A DNA stretch of 64,000 nt from Pseudomonas vlassakiae. GTDB taxonomy: Bacteria; Pseudomonadota; Gammaproteobacteria; Pseudomonadales; Pseudomonadaceae. Made by a program: the position numbers and the translations under genes. The notes beneath the pieces are model-generated. The model saw nothing but the letters and a program-made list of their open reading frames with translations, was not told the DNA's origin and searched no databases. The stretch is from contig NZ_JABWRP020000004.1 of the NCBI RefSeq assembly GCF_014269035.2, positions 1-64,000 on the forward strand. Direction: 5' to 3'. This document shows positions 52,755-62,241 of the stretch, in pieces; within the stretch, counting starts at the first letter, position 1; every line of letters starts with the position of its first letter.

Positions 52755-54566
52755 TCAGGTGATATCGGCCTTGGCCGGCTCATCCAGGCCCATGGCATGC
52801 AGGCGGGCATAATGGCCATTGGCCGCGAGCAATTCGGTATGGGTACCGCGCTCGACCAGGCGGCCCTGATCCATCACCAGGATCTGATCGGCCTTCTCGA
52901 TGGTCGACAGGCGGTGGGCGATCACCAGCGTGGTTCGGCCTTGCATGACGTGGTCCAGGGCGGCCTGGATATGCCGCTCGGACTCGGTATCCAGCGCCGA
53001 CGTGGCTTCGTCGAGGATCAGCAGCGGGGCGTTCTTCAACAGCGCCCGGGCAATCGCCAGGCGCTGACGCTGACCACCGGAGAGCAGCACGCCGTTTTCA
53101 CCGACTTCGGTATCGAAGCCTTTTGGCAGTCGGTCGACGAATTCCTTGGCATAGGCATCTGCAGCAGCCGCTTCGATATCGGCACGCGGGGCACCAGCCA
53201 GGTCGCCGTAGGCGATGTTGTTGGCCACGGTGTCGTTGAACAGGGTGACGTGCTGGGTCACCTGGGCCACATGGCGACGCAGGTTGCGCAGGCGATAGTT
53301 CTCGATCTCCACGCCATCGAGCAGGATCTGCCCTTGGTCATGATGATAGAAACGCGGTATCAGCGCCGCCAGGGTCGACTTGCCGCTACCTGAACGCCCA
53401 ACCAGCGCGATCATCTGCCCAGGCTCGGCGACGAAGCTGATGTCGCTCAACACTTCGCGCTCGGTGCCAGGATAGGTGAAGCTCAGGTTACGCACTTCAA
53501 GCCGGCCCTCCACTCGCTCCTTCTCGACGGTGCCAGTGTCGATCTCCGGCTGCTCGTCCAGCTGCTCGAAGATGCTCTCTGCACCCGCCAGGCCCTTCTG
53601 GATGGTCGAACTGACTTCCGACAGTTGGCGAATGGGCTTGGGCAACAGCCCCGCCGCCGTGATGTAGGCCACCAGGTCACCGGCGGTGGACTCACCGCGC
53701 AGGAACAGCACCAGGAACATCAATGCTGCCATGGCGCTGTAGATCACCAACTGCAGCAGCGGCGTGTACAACGAGCCGGTCTTGGTCATGTGCAGCTGCT
53801 TGTCGGTGTTGCTCTGGCTGGCATTGCCGAAGCGCTGCTGCTCGTAGGCTTCGCCGCCGAAGCTGCGTACCACGCGGTAACCCTGGATGGTTTCGGACGC
53901 GACATGCGTCACGTCGCCCATGGCAGACTGGATTTTCTTGCTCTGCTTGCGGAATTTCTTGCTGGCAACGCTGACCATCACCGCGATCACCGGCAGGATG
54001 GCGACCATCACCAGGGTCAAATGCCAGTTCATCCACAGCAGGTAGCCAAACAGGAATACCACCGTCAGGCCTTCACGGATCACCACCTTGATCGCATCGG
54101 TGGCAGCACCGGTGACCATGGTCACGTTGAAGGTGATCCGCGAAATCAGGTGGCCCGAGTTGTGGTTGTCGAAGTAGCGATTGGGCAGCACCAGCAGCTT
54201 GTTGAACAGTTCGACGCGCAGGTCGTGCACCAGGCACAGGGAAACCTTGGCCAGAAAATAGTTACCCAGGAACGAGCCCAGGCCCTGCCACGCAGCGATC
54301 AGGATGATCAGCAGCGGAACCGCCTGCAGCAGCTGCAGGTCGCGCAGGTAGGGGACATTGGGGAACAGTACCGCTTCCGGGTTGCTCAGCCCGTCGACGA
54401 AATACTTGAGAATCCCGGCCAGCATGGGCTGGGTCGAAGCAAAGATCACAAAACCGACAATGCTCAGCAGGAAAATGCCGACATAGGGTTTCACGTAGCT
54501 CAGCAGCCGGAAGTAGATCTTCAGGCTGGAGCTGTGCTCCGCCGGTAGCGGTGTTTCGGCCATCAT
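52755..54566 (-). CDS. msbA: Lipid A-core flippase MsbA
   Basis: 603 aa half-size ABC exporter. Six membrane helices, then NBD with Walker A GRSGSGKST, signature LSGGQRQRL and Walker B LLILDEATSALD. Flips lipid A-core to the outer face of the inner membrane. The ATG (or the next one) follows no strong ribosome site, but 12 bases separate it from waaL, so they are likely one transcript. Confidence 0.97.
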   Translation of the reverse strand: MMAETPLPAEHSSSLKIYFRLLSYVKPYVGIFLLSIVGFVIFASTQPMLAGILKYFVDGLSNPEAVLFPNVPYLRDLQLLQAVPLLIILIAAWQGLGSFLGNYFLAKVSLCLVHDLRVELFNKLLVLPNRYFDNHNSGHLISRITFNVTMVTGAATDAIKVVIREGLTVVFLFGYLLWMNWHLTLVMVAILPVIAVMVSVASKKFRKQSKKIQSAMGDVTHVASETIQGYRVVRSFGGEAYEQQRFGNASQSNTDKQLHMTKTGSLYTPLLQLVIYSAMAALMFLVLFLRGESTAGDLVAYITAAGLLPKPIRQLSEVSSTIQKGLAGAESIFEQLDEQPEIDTGTVEKERVEGRLEVRNLSFTYPGTEREVLSDISFVAEPGQMIALVGRSGSGKSTLAALIPRFYHHDQGQILLDGVEIENYRLRNLRRHVAQVTQHVTLFNDTVANNIAYGDLAGAPRADIEAAAADAYAKEFVDRLPKGFDTEVGENGVLLSGGQRQRLAIARALLKNAPLLILDEATSALDTESERHIQAALDHVMQGRTTLVIAHRLSTIEKADQILVMDQGRLVERGTHTELLAANGHYARLHAMGLDEPAKADIT

Positions 54567-54578
54567 CGAGCTCGCTGT

Positions 54579-55754
54579 TCAGGTTGAACCAGAAATTTTA
54601 CCACAGGCGTCATTTTCGGCACGTACCCATGGCAATAGCATGACCAGGCCAACTGGCAGCCAGCTGACGAACCATTCCGCACGGGGCGTCGTGGTGAGGC
54701 TGGCGGCGTCGAATTGCATGGCCATGGTCGAGTAGATCCAGACGCCGAGCAGAATTTTGCCAAAGAGCGTGCCGCGCGCCCGAACGATCTCGCCGAGGGT
54801 GAACAGCCACACGGCAATCCACAGCAGCATCCCGGGCAACCCGAGTTCAACCGCAACATGGGTGAACATGTTATGGGTGTGATCGAACTGCAAACCCGCG
54901 GCTTCTACCTTGTAATAAGCACCCAGCCCCAACCCACCCCATGGGTGCTCACTGATCATGTGCAGCGCAGAGCTGAAAATTTCGGGACGGAAGGACGAGC
55001 CACGCAAGGCGATGAGGTCGTAGACGACGTAGAAAGCCAGCCCGGTGCTGACCACTGCGAGCAGCGCCATGAGCTGGCTGTGCCTGTCACGGAACCACAG
55101 GGGTGCCAGGATCACAGGGATGATCAGTGCCAGTACCGCGCCGCGGCTCTGGCTCAAGGCGACAAATGCGGCCAGGCAGGCCAGTGCCAATATCCACCCC
55201 AGGCGCAAGGCAGGCTGTCGTGGAAGATCGTACAGCAGCAGCAAAGCCGCGATGCCGACAACATAGGCGCCAAGGATCGGGTGCGAAATCTCGCCGATGC
55301 CTTCCAGGCGAGCAACCAGCGGCATGGCCTGGACACCGTAGAACCTGACAATCGAGATCAGCGCGGCAATCGCCAGCAATGCGGCCCCTATTCGTAACAA
55401 CTGACGAATACGGTGCGTCCCCAACTGCCCTATGATCGGGAACGCCAGCAAGAACAGCAGAATGTAAAGCAGCCGCTTGCCTTCGCGCCAAAACTGTTCA
55501 TTATTTGACCAGGCCATGCTCAGCGCGCCCCAGGCCAACAACAGCGCCAACGCCCCCCACAGCGCGGGCTGATGCCGCCAGGCATCCACCAGAATACGTC
55601 TCGCCGACCATGCCACTACCAACGTGGGCAGCCACATGAACACAATCATGCCTTGCTGATACAGCTTGTTGCTGGGAGCCAAGGCAATGGCCGCCAGGAA
55701 CCAGATCAACCCAAATGCCAACCAGGCCTTGGCCCAGTTCTTCTGATACAACAT
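54579..55754 (-). CDS. waaL: O-antigen ligase
   Basis: 391 aa from the ATG at 55754, six bases after GGGGAG; a start 20 codons upstream lacks any ribosome site. About ten membrane helices with a periplasmic loop containing EHPWGGLGLGAYYKV and FDHTHNMFTHVAVELG, the Wzy_C/WaaL region with the key His. It joins O-antigen from undecaprenyl carrier to lipid A-core in the periplasm. It is upstream of msbA and hldE in the same direction. Confidence 0.93.
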   Translation of the reverse strand: MLYQKNWAKAWLAFGLIWFLAAIALAPSNKLYQQGMIVFMWLPTLVVAWSARRILVDAWRHQPALWGALALLLAWGALSMAWSNNEQFWREGKRLLYILLFLLAFPIIGQLGTHRIRQLLRIGAALLAIAALISIVRFYGVQAMPLVARLEGIGEISHPILGAYVVGIAALLLLYDLPRQPALRLGWILALACLAAFVALSQSRGAVLALIIPVILAPLWFRDRHSQLMALLAVVSTGLAFYVVYDLIALRGSSFRPEIFSSALHMISEHPWGGLGLGAYYKVEAAGLQFDHTHNMFTHVAVELGLPGMLLWIAVWLFTLGEIVRARGTLFGKILLGVWIYSTMAMQFDAASLTTTPRAEWFVSWLPVGLVMLLPWVRAENDACGKISGST

Positions 55755-55857
55755 CCATACTCCCCGGTAACGCAAATGACACCAGACATGGTGCAACAGC
55801 TTTATTTTCGGCATTATTGCCAGTCATTTTCGCTTGCCAGACGACAAGGCCTTATAC

Positions 55858-56463
55858 ATGCAGTGCTCCCGCCTCTCCCAGGTCGACTTCGATCAGCTGA
55901 CACTTGGAGCCCAGGTGCTAGAGGCAGATAGCCATGGCGCCAAAGTTTACCTGCTCAGGGATGGAAATTTCCTAAAGGTTTTTCGTAGGAAGCGTCTGAT
56001 TTCATCTGCGTTGCTTCGACCGTACTCGCAGCGCTTTGTCGACAATGCCGCTCGCCTGCAACAACTCGGGATCCCCACGCTCGAAGTGATCAGCCAGCAC
56101 AAGCTCGATGTGCCAGGCAGAACAGCAGTGCTGTATCGCCCTCTGCCAGGGCGCACACTGCTGCAACTATCGCGTGATGCCGAGTTCAGCTGGGCCACCT
56201 ACCTGCCCCGGCTGATCGAACTGATCCGCCAACTGCACCGCAATGGCGTGTACTTCCGCTCGCTGCACCTGGGTAATGTAGTCGTAACGCCTGATCAACA
56301 TCTCGGCCTGATCGATGTGGCAGACATGCGCTTCCTGCGCCCGCCACTCTCTGCACGGATGATCAGGCGCAATGTGCAACACATGGTGCGTTACATCGAG
56401 CGGGAAAACCTGGGTGAGCAATTCCCGCTCGCCGACTTCGAGGCGGCTCTGCTGGCGCGCTGA
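55858..56463 (+). CDS. Kinase-like LPS core protein
   Basis: 201 aa from the ATG at 55858. Residues about 120-165 are kinase-like: RSLHLGNVVVTPDQHLGLIDVADM, with the catalytic-loop Asn and the metal-binding Asp. The usual catalytic HxD/HRD is changed to RSLH and the N-lobe (VYLLRDGNFLKVFRR) keeps the strand-3 Lys. Homologues sit beside waaL in other pseudomonads and are sometimes called toluene-tolerance proteins; a role in phosphorylating core sugars is likely but unproved. It is divergent from waaL and convergent with the next gene, with only two bases between them. Confidence 0.75.
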   Translation: MQCSRLSQVDFDQLTLGAQVLEADSHGAKVYLLRDGNFLKVFRRKRLISSALLRPYSQRFVDNAARLQQLGIPTLEVISQHKLDVPGRTAVLYRPLPGRTLLQLSRDAEFSWATYLPRLIELIRQLHRNGVYFRSLHLGNVVVTPDQHLGLIDVADMRFLRPPLSARMIRRNVQHMVRYIERENLGEQFPLADFEAALLAR

Positions 56464-56465
56464 TT

Positions 56466-57557
56466 TCAACCACGCAGCAGCTTCTGCGCCCCGTCACAGA
56501 ACGCCTGCCATGCCGCCTCGGGCGCCAGTGCCTCGCGCTGACGAGCGGCCATGGCCTGAGCGCTGGGGGCATCGCAGCGTTCGATTGCCTGGGACCAAGC
56601 TTCAACGTCGCCAACCGGCAGATACAAGCCCGCTTCCCGCAACTGCTCACGAAACACTGGCAAGTCGCTGCAAATCACCGGTAGATCCGCCATTACGGCT
56701 TCTTGCACCACAAGGCCCAAGCCCTCGGCACGCGACGGCACCAGCAGCCAGTCAAACGCCCGGTAGAGTTGCTGCAAATTATCGTGGTGGCCGCACAACA
56801 ACACCCGCCCGGTCAGCCCCAGCGCATCAATTTGCGCCGTCAAACTCGCGCGCAGAGGACCATCACCGACAATCGCCAAGCGCATGCCTGGGCGATTGGC
56901 GGCCCCCTTGGCGAATGCCTCGATCAGCATCGTGAAGCCTTTACTCTCGACCAGCCGTCCCACGGCTCCGAGCACCTGACCGGTCGCTTGGGGTAATGCC
57001 AGCGCCTGGCGGGCCTGCTCACGACTGAGTAGTGGCCTGGCGAAGGCCTGCGGGTCGAATGCCATGCGTAGCGCCTGCACAGGACGACCAATGTCCTGCT
57101 CAAGCGAGCGCGCCAAAGTCTGCGAGACCGCTGCGATGCTCAGACGCTCTGGCGGCAGCTGGTTCAACAAACGCACATCGCTGGCATTGAGCCGGGTACT
57201 GCCATGGAACAGCACTTTGACCCGTATTCCCGGAACCTGCTGCAACACCGGCAGCACCAGGCGTGCTACCCCTACACCATCGAGCAGGATGACGTCAGCA
57301 CGGGCTTGTTGCAGCGCCCTGCGCAGACGCAGGCGCTGCCAGGGCAGCAATAGACGCCAGAGGCTTTTTCCCTTCAGCACACGCTGCGGTATGTGCCACA
57401 CGCGGGTGGGGCCACGACCGTGACACAGCTCGCCCCCAAGTAACAACCAGTTACTGATGGAGGCATCGGCCCCTGCGTGCGACAGCACCTGCTGGTGGAC
57501 CTTGTGGATGGACATGTACGGCGAACCGCCTGCCCACATCATATTGACGATATTCAT
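56466..57557 (-). CDS. LPS core glycosyltransferase, family GT4
   Basis: 363 aa GT-B enzyme. AVGRLVESKGFTMLIEAFAKGA and the donor-binding EGLGLVVQEAVMADLPVICSDL are typical of GT4 retaining transferases. It lies where P. aeruginosa has wapR (a GT2 rhamnosyltransferase), so the outer-core sugar added here is probably different. Donor and acceptor unknown. A 263-base gap separates it from ssg upstream. Confidence 0.85.
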   Translation of the reverse strand: MNIVNMMWAGGSPYMSIHKVHQQVLSHAGADASISNWLLLGGELCHGRGPTRVWHIPQRVLKGKSLWRLLLPWQRLRLRRALQQARADVILLDGVGVARLVLPVLQQVPGIRVKVLFHGSTRLNASDVRLLNQLPPERLSIAAVSQTLARSLEQDIGRPVQALRMAFDPQAFARPLLSREQARQALALPQATGQVLGAVGRLVESKGFTMLIEAFAKGAANRPGMRLAIVGDGPLRASLTAQIDALGLTGRVLLCGHHDNLQQLYRAFDWLLVPSRAEGLGLVVQEAVMADLPVICSDLPVFREQLREAGLYLPVGDVEAWSQAIERCDAPSAQAMAARQREALAPEAAWQAFCDGAQKLLRG

Positions 57558-57820
57558 GGGGATAGCGCCCCTCGCCCGTCCAGGCCAGGTGGGACTGCAA
57601 CCTCAATTTCAAGAATCGGATTTCCCATGCCGACAAGGGCACCCATTACCCGCGTCAATGCCGGTCTTACCCGACATGACGCCGGAAAAGCGCCCTTCAC
57701 CAGCATAGGCCGGAAATGCCGGACAGCAGTGCTGCCCCTTGGATGACCCTGGCAACACAGCTTAGTGCCCGGCATCAACATGAAACCTTCAGCCAACGCT
57801 GTCATCGCAGAGGCAGATGG

Positions 57821-58777
57821 TCAGAAGCCGAATTTCAGGCGCAAGCGCTGCCATGCAGACAGCGGCGGCTGAGGCCTGAGCGCCGGGCGCATATGCTCGA
57901 CGATACTGCGCCCCACTGCCGCGAAACTGAAACGCGACACTGCCAACTCGCGACCATTTTCGGCAATCTGCTGTGCTAGCGCAGGGTTTTCGCGCAAAGT
58001 GCGTAACTTTGCCTGCAAGGTCGGTATGTTGTCGTAGAACACGACATTGACCATGTCCTGCAGCCCTAACGCGCGATTCTCTGCTTCGCCCTGGTCGTAG
58101 GCCAGCAGCACACAGCCGCAAGCCATGGCTTCGAAGTTCTTGATCATGTACTCGCCCATGCCCACGTCGGCGCTGACGAAGTACTGGATACGGTTGAGCG
58201 TGTTGCAATAATCCTCGCCCGACTTGGTGCGGGTCACGACCAGGTTTTCTACCTGCCCCAGCTCGTCCAGCAGCGCCTTGCGACCGCTGTACGCGACACT
58301 GTTGGTGCTGCCGACGAATGCCAGTTCGATATCGCGCTCACGGCCCTGGTCGGCCAGCAGTTGTTCATCGTAGCCTTTGGGCACGAACACCGCGTCGAAG
58401 CCCTCCTGACGCAGACGCTCGCTGACGCTGTAGCCCGAGCTGATCACGCGCGCCCACGGCATCTTGCGGTAATGTGCGCTGAACTTGCCGGTGTACTTGC
58501 ATGGGATGTAGTTCTGGTAGGCGTCGTGCTCGAGAATGACCAGGTTTGGCACCGTGCGGATGAAGGCCGACTGGCGGATCTCTTGCTTGAAGCGCAGGAA
58601 GAAGACGATACGGTCATAGCGCTCGACCTGCACCTCACGCTTGAAGTAACGGCGCAGGTTGCGCTGGTCTTCGCTGGTCAGCCAGCGCAGATCGCATTCA
58701 CAGTTGGCCGCGACGCCGTCGTACAGGCGATCGAGGATCGCGCGCTGTTCCTTCTGTACCAGAAATAGGACTTTCAT
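57821..58777 (-). CDS. ssg: Ssg-type LPS/exopolysaccharide glycosyltransferase
   Basis: 318 aa from the ATG at 58777 (MKVLFLVQKEQRAILDRLYD), preceded by AAGGAA. The first methionine further upstream adds 22 unrelated residues. GT-B-like with GEYMIKNFEAMACGCVLLAYD near the C terminus. The order waaL - GT - ssg - dnpA - mig-14 matches P. aeruginosa, where Ssg (PA5001) affects outer core, O-antigen, motility and surface polysaccharide. Exact sugar unknown. Confidence 0.88.
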   Translation of the reverse strand: MKVLFLVQKEQRAILDRLYDGVAANCECDLRWLTSEDQRNLRRYFKREVQVERYDRIVFFLRFKQEIRQSAFIRTVPNLVILEHDAYQNYIPCKYTGKFSAHYRKMPWARVISSGYSVSERLRQEGFDAVFVPKGYDEQLLADQGRERDIELAFVGSTNSVAYSGRKALLDELGQVENLVVTRTKSGEDYCNTLNRIQYFVSADVGMGEYMIKNFEAMACGCVLLAYDQGEAENRALGLQDMVNVVFYDNIPTLQAKLRTLRENPALAQQIAENGRELAVSRFSFAAVGRSIVEHMRPALRPQPPLSAWQRLRLKFGF

Positions 58778-58814
58778 TGCTTTCCTTGGGCGCTCTGCGC
58801 CATCGCGGTCAGGT

Positions 58815-60248
58815 TTACAGCTCACGCCGCCAGAACAATTCATGCCGGCGCACGGCCTTGCGGAAGAACTCGTTCTCCCCGTAAGGCGACGGCCGGCGCC
58901 CGGCCAGCCAGCGCTGCAACAAGCGGCGCAAGCGACGCTTGAACGGCGCAGGCGGCTGCAGGTCGTGCATCATGCCCAAGGCCATGGCCTTGTCGCGTTG
59001 GGTAGCGACATCCAGTAGCAAGGCACATGGCGCCCAGGCCTGCTCGGCACTCAGTTGCGGCGGCAAGGCCACGCCATCGCCACTGTCGCCCATGGGCCAG
59101 CGGTCGTTGTCATGCAGATGGTTGGCGTAACACAGCAGCGTCTGCGGCTGCCAAACGAGGCCCTGCAGGGCCTCCATGACGGCCGCCTGGGCGCAGATAT
59201 GGTCGGGGTGGGGGTCAAGTTGCGGATGGGGCATGACCAGCACTTCAGGCCTGGCCATCTCCAGCAGGGCCCGCAGGTCGGCCAGCAGGTTCTGCCAGGT
59301 TGGCGCACCATCGCGGTCGGCCGGCAGCGGGAACGGGTTGAACCGGCGGAACGGGCGGATATCGGCCATGTCCGCTTCGCGGGACGCAGCAGGCTGATCA
59401 GGCGCAGCTTGCATGGCGGGCAGTTGCAGGCAGAAATACCCCAACTGCACGCAACGGGACTCGGGTACACCGGCCCAGCGCGGTACGGCGATGCTGTCCC
59501 AGGCGCGCAGGCGCCCCTTCAAGCGGGCAGCCTCCGACTTGCCCAGGCCCATCTGCTGATAGTGCTCGGCTTCGATCTCCCCTGCAGTCAGGGTCACCAC
59601 CCAGGTTTCGTCCGCCTGGCTGTACAAGCCATAAGCCGCCAGCTCGGCATCGTCGGCATGCGGCGCGATGACCATCACGCGGCGGCGCTGCAGTTCGACG
59701 CCGGGGGTTATCCACAGGCGCGGCTCCCCCTGCAACTGGCAAAAGCGCCCGCGCAGACGCAGCGTGCCCGCCTGCAGTGGGGCCGCCAGCCCGGTAAGGT
59801 TGAGGAAACGCACCCCATCGACACCACGCTCGAAGGTTTGCCGATCCATGCATTCGCTGCCGTACAACTCGACCCGGGGATCGAGGAAGCGCCCCAGCCA
59901 TCCACTTTTCACCCGCACTTCAAGCACCAGGGTTTCATCACCCTGCAAGGTCGCGTCCATCTTGAGCAACCCGTCGCGCAGCACGACCGGCGCTTCCTGG
60001 CTCAGCTCGCCGAAGCGGTAGGCGTAATCTTCGCCAGGCGCATAGAACAGGTGGTCGGCGAACCAGGCTTCGTGCGCGACCCAGAGCAAAGGCAGCAGCA
60101 ACAGCGGCAGCCACCACCAGGTGACGACCCCCAGCACCAGCAGCACAACCAGACTGGCCAGCAAACCCAGGCGTTTGTTGCGCCGATGGCGCCTGAGCAA
60201 TTGCTGCTTGCGGCTCACGACTGGAATACCTGCACAGGGTTGCACCAC
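58815..60248 (-). CDS. dnpA: PIG-L family de-N-acetylase DnpA
   Basis: 477 aa if started at the GTG at 60248, or 467 aa at the GTG at 60218 that overlaps the upstream TGA (GTGA); I cannot choose with certainty. Two hydrophobic segments at about 28-55, then a beta domain and a PIG-L deacetylase domain with MVIAPHADDAELAAYG (metal-binding H-x-D-D) and MPHPQLDPHPDHI. In P. aeruginosa DnpA is an LPS de-N-acetylase tied to fluoroquinolone tolerance. It overlaps mig-14. Confidence 0.9.
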   Translation of the reverse strand: MVQPCAGIPVVSRKQQLLRRHRRNKRLGLLASLVVLLVLGVVTWWWLPLLLLPLLWVAHEAWFADHLFYAPGEDYAYRFGELSQEAPVVLRDGLLKMDATLQGDETLVLEVRVKSGWLGRFLDPRVELYGSECMDRQTFERGVDGVRFLNLTGLAAPLQAGTLRLRGRFCQLQGEPRLWITPGVELQRRRVMVIAPHADDAELAAYGLYSQADETWVVTLTAGEIEAEHYQQMGLGKSEAARLKGRLRAWDSIAVPRWAGVPESRCVQLGYFCLQLPAMQAAPDQPAASREADMADIRPFRRFNPFPLPADRDGAPTWQNLLADLRALLEMARPEVLVMPHPQLDPHPDHICAQAAVMEALQGLVWQPQTLLCYANHLHDNDRWPMGDSGDGVALPPQLSAEQAWAPCALLLDVATQRDKAMALGMMHDLQPPAPFKRRLRRLLQRWLAGRRPSPYGENEFFRKAVRRHELFWRREL

Positions 60249-61111
60249 CGATCTTTGTACTCCCGGTCGGCTCGGCCGAACGAGAAGCGCAGGGGCTTGT
60301 TGCGCGCCTTGGCATCTTCCCAGGCCGCCTGGGTATTGAGGAAGCTCAGCACGCTACCGGGGCTGAAAGCCTTGGTCTCGGGATCGACACCACCGTTGAT
60401 GTATTCGACGCTGATCCACTCAGGCGCTTCAACGCGATACACCAGCTGGATGGCAATGGGTTTGTCGTCGAGCATCAGCACCGAGCCGATCAGCAGCTCG
60501 CGCAGGCGCTCCAGCACTTCGGCCATGCGCTCGGCACCGGTGGCCGGGAAGCCCCAGCGGCGCAGGAACAGGTCGCAGTACATGACTGCGATCTGCTGCG
60601 CGCTGAAGTCGCTGATCGGTCGCACCACCCCACCCGCTTCTTCCAGCAGGCGCAATTCGCGGCGCTGGTTGTAGCGGAACTTCTTCGACAGGTCTTCATG
60701 GGGGCGGGCCATGGCCAGCTGCTCTTTCTGCACCTTGAGGCCGCTGAAGCGGCCCTGGTTCAGTTCGGACAGGTAGCGTGCGCCATGGCGCAACGGCGCG
60801 CCGGCATCAGCCGCTGCCGGGAGGATGATTTCGGCATTGCCAAGGTCGAACAGGGCCTTCTTGCCGGCACGCTTGAGCACGTCCTTGGACAACGCCAGGT
60901 GCCGCCCCCAGGTCGGGATGGCAGCCTTCAATTCACCTGCCTGGTACCAGCCCAGGTAACGCACCGGAATCTGTGCCAGATCCGCCAACTGCTCGACCAC
61001 CAATGGGTGCGTCGCAACGCTGCCGCCGAATCGCGCCCACGCCTCGGCGTAGGCAGGTGCATCGATGGCCTGCCAACCGCGCTCGCGGAAGGCCTGGATA
61101 TGATTGAGCAT
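60215..61111 (-). CDS. Mig-14 family protein
   Basis: 298 aa. Starts at ATG 61111, overlapping the upstream TGA by one base; a GTG just before is possible. Mig-14 proteins are inner-membrane-associated, GNAT-like and help resist antimicrobial peptides in Salmonella and Pseudomonas. Landmarks: YLGWYQAGELKAAIPTWGRH, KKFRYNQRRELRLLEEAGG and VEYINGGVDPETKAFSPGSV. A role in adding an aminoacyl or similar group to the core is plausible, not shown. Confidence 0.9.
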   Translation of the reverse strand: MLNHIQAFRERGWQAIDAPAYAEAWARFGGSVATHPLVVEQLADLAQIPVRYLGWYQAGELKAAIPTWGRHLALSKDVLKRAGKKALFDLGNAEIILPAAADAGAPLRHGARYLSELNQGRFSGLKVQKEQLAMARPHEDLSKKFRYNQRRELRLLEEAGGVVRPISDFSAQQIAVMYCDLFLRRWGFPATGAERMAEVLERLRELLIGSVLMLDDKPIAIQLVYRVEAPEWISVEYINGGVDPETKAFSPGSVLSFLNTQAAWEDAKARNKPLRFSFGRADREYKDRWCNPVQVFQS

Positions 61112-62241
61112 CACGCCTTCCCCGCCAGCGCACGAACCTGTGGCAATTGCCAGAACGCCTCGCGCACAGCGTGGTCGGAAAACCGCTCGTGCAGGCGCCG
61201 CAACATGTGCGCGGCGCAGGCTTCACGCTGCTGTTCATCCAGCGCGGCCATGTGCTTGAGGCCCTGCGCCAGTTGCCCGGCGTCGGCCAGCGGGAACAGC
61301 ACACCAACACCTTCCACGACTTCGCGCGCGCCGCCGCAGGCCGTTGCCAATACTGGCACGCCAGCGACCATGGCCTCGAGCAGAACCATGCCGAACGGCT
61401 CATGGTCGGAGCTCAGCGCAAACACGTCGAAGGCCTGGAAATAGCGACGGGCATCCGGCACCTGGCCAAGGAAGTCCACCTGCGCGGCAATCCCCAGTTC
61501 GGCGGCCTGTGCCTTGAGCTTGGCCTCCAGGCGGCCCTTGCCAAGAATAGCCAGGCGAGCACCGGCCGGCAGGCCCGGCAGCGCCTCGGCAAAGCCACGC
61601 AGCAAGGTCGCCTGATCCTTGTCCGGGTGCAGGCGACCGACATTGCCGACCACCCAGGCCTGGGCATCCAGGCCCAATGCCTCGCGGGCCTCGGCACGGG
61701 ATACCAGGGTGGCCTGCAGGGCGTCGATATCGATACGGTTGTACAACGTCTGGATACGTTCGGCCGGCCACTGCGGCAAGCAACGGCGCATGTCGTCACG
61801 CACCGCATCCGACACACCCAGCAAGCTCAGGCGCTTGCTGAACAGGTTGGCGAACAGGCGCCGGCCCTTGCGCTCATAATCGCCGAACGCGTGGTGCACG
61901 CCGATCACCGGCAAGCCGGTCGCCAGCAGCGCGACATAGATCGGCTTGAAACGGTGGGCGATGCAGAAGCTGAAATTGCGTTCGGCCGCGATACGCCGCA
62001 GGGCGCGTATTGCACCGAGCTTCAGGCCACGCACGGCCTTGGAACTGAATTCGAGGAACAGCACCTCGTCCGACGCGCAGCCAGCCGCAACCTGCGGGTC
62101 GGCGGCGCCGGTGAGGAACACGGTGGTGACCTTGTAGCCGCTGCCCTGGAACAGGCTGGCGTACTGACGGGCACAATCGAGGAACGGCCCGTCATAGCCA
62201 TGGCAGAACTGCAGGATCCGCGTTTCAGAGCGGCTGGTCAT
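61111..62241 (-). CDS. wapH: LPS core glycosyltransferase WapH (GT4)
   Basis: 376 aa GT4 transferase: VGNVGRLHPDKDQATLLRGFAEA and the E-x7-E motif EPFGMVLLEAMVAGVPVLATACGG. Gene order matches P. aeruginosa wapH, an outer-core glucosyltransferase candidate. It overlaps wapO by 17 bases and mig-14 by one, so four genes here are translationally coupled. Confidence 0.88.
   Translation of the reverse strand: MTSRSETRILQFCHGYDGPFLDCARQYASLFQGSGYKVTTVFLTGAADPQVAAGCASDEVLFLEFSSKAVRGLKLGAIRALRRIAAERNFSFCIAHRFKPIYVALLATGLPVIGVHHAFGDYERKGRRLFANLFSKRLSLLGVSDAVRDDMRRCLPQWPAERIQTLYNRIDIDALQATLVSRAEAREALGLDAQAWVVGNVGRLHPDKDQATLLRGFAEALPGLPAGARLAILGKGRLEAKLKAQAAELGIAAQVDFLGQVPDARRYFQAFDVFALSSDHEPFGMVLLEAMVAGVPVLATACGGAREVVEGVGVLFPLADAGQLAQGLKHMAALDEQQREACAAHMLRRLHERFSDHAVREAFWQLPQVRALAGKA

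Noticed and set aside
57554..57805. 83-codon minus-strand frame in the gap between the GT4 gene and ssg
   Set aside because: No ribosome site, no recognisable domain; looks like chance.
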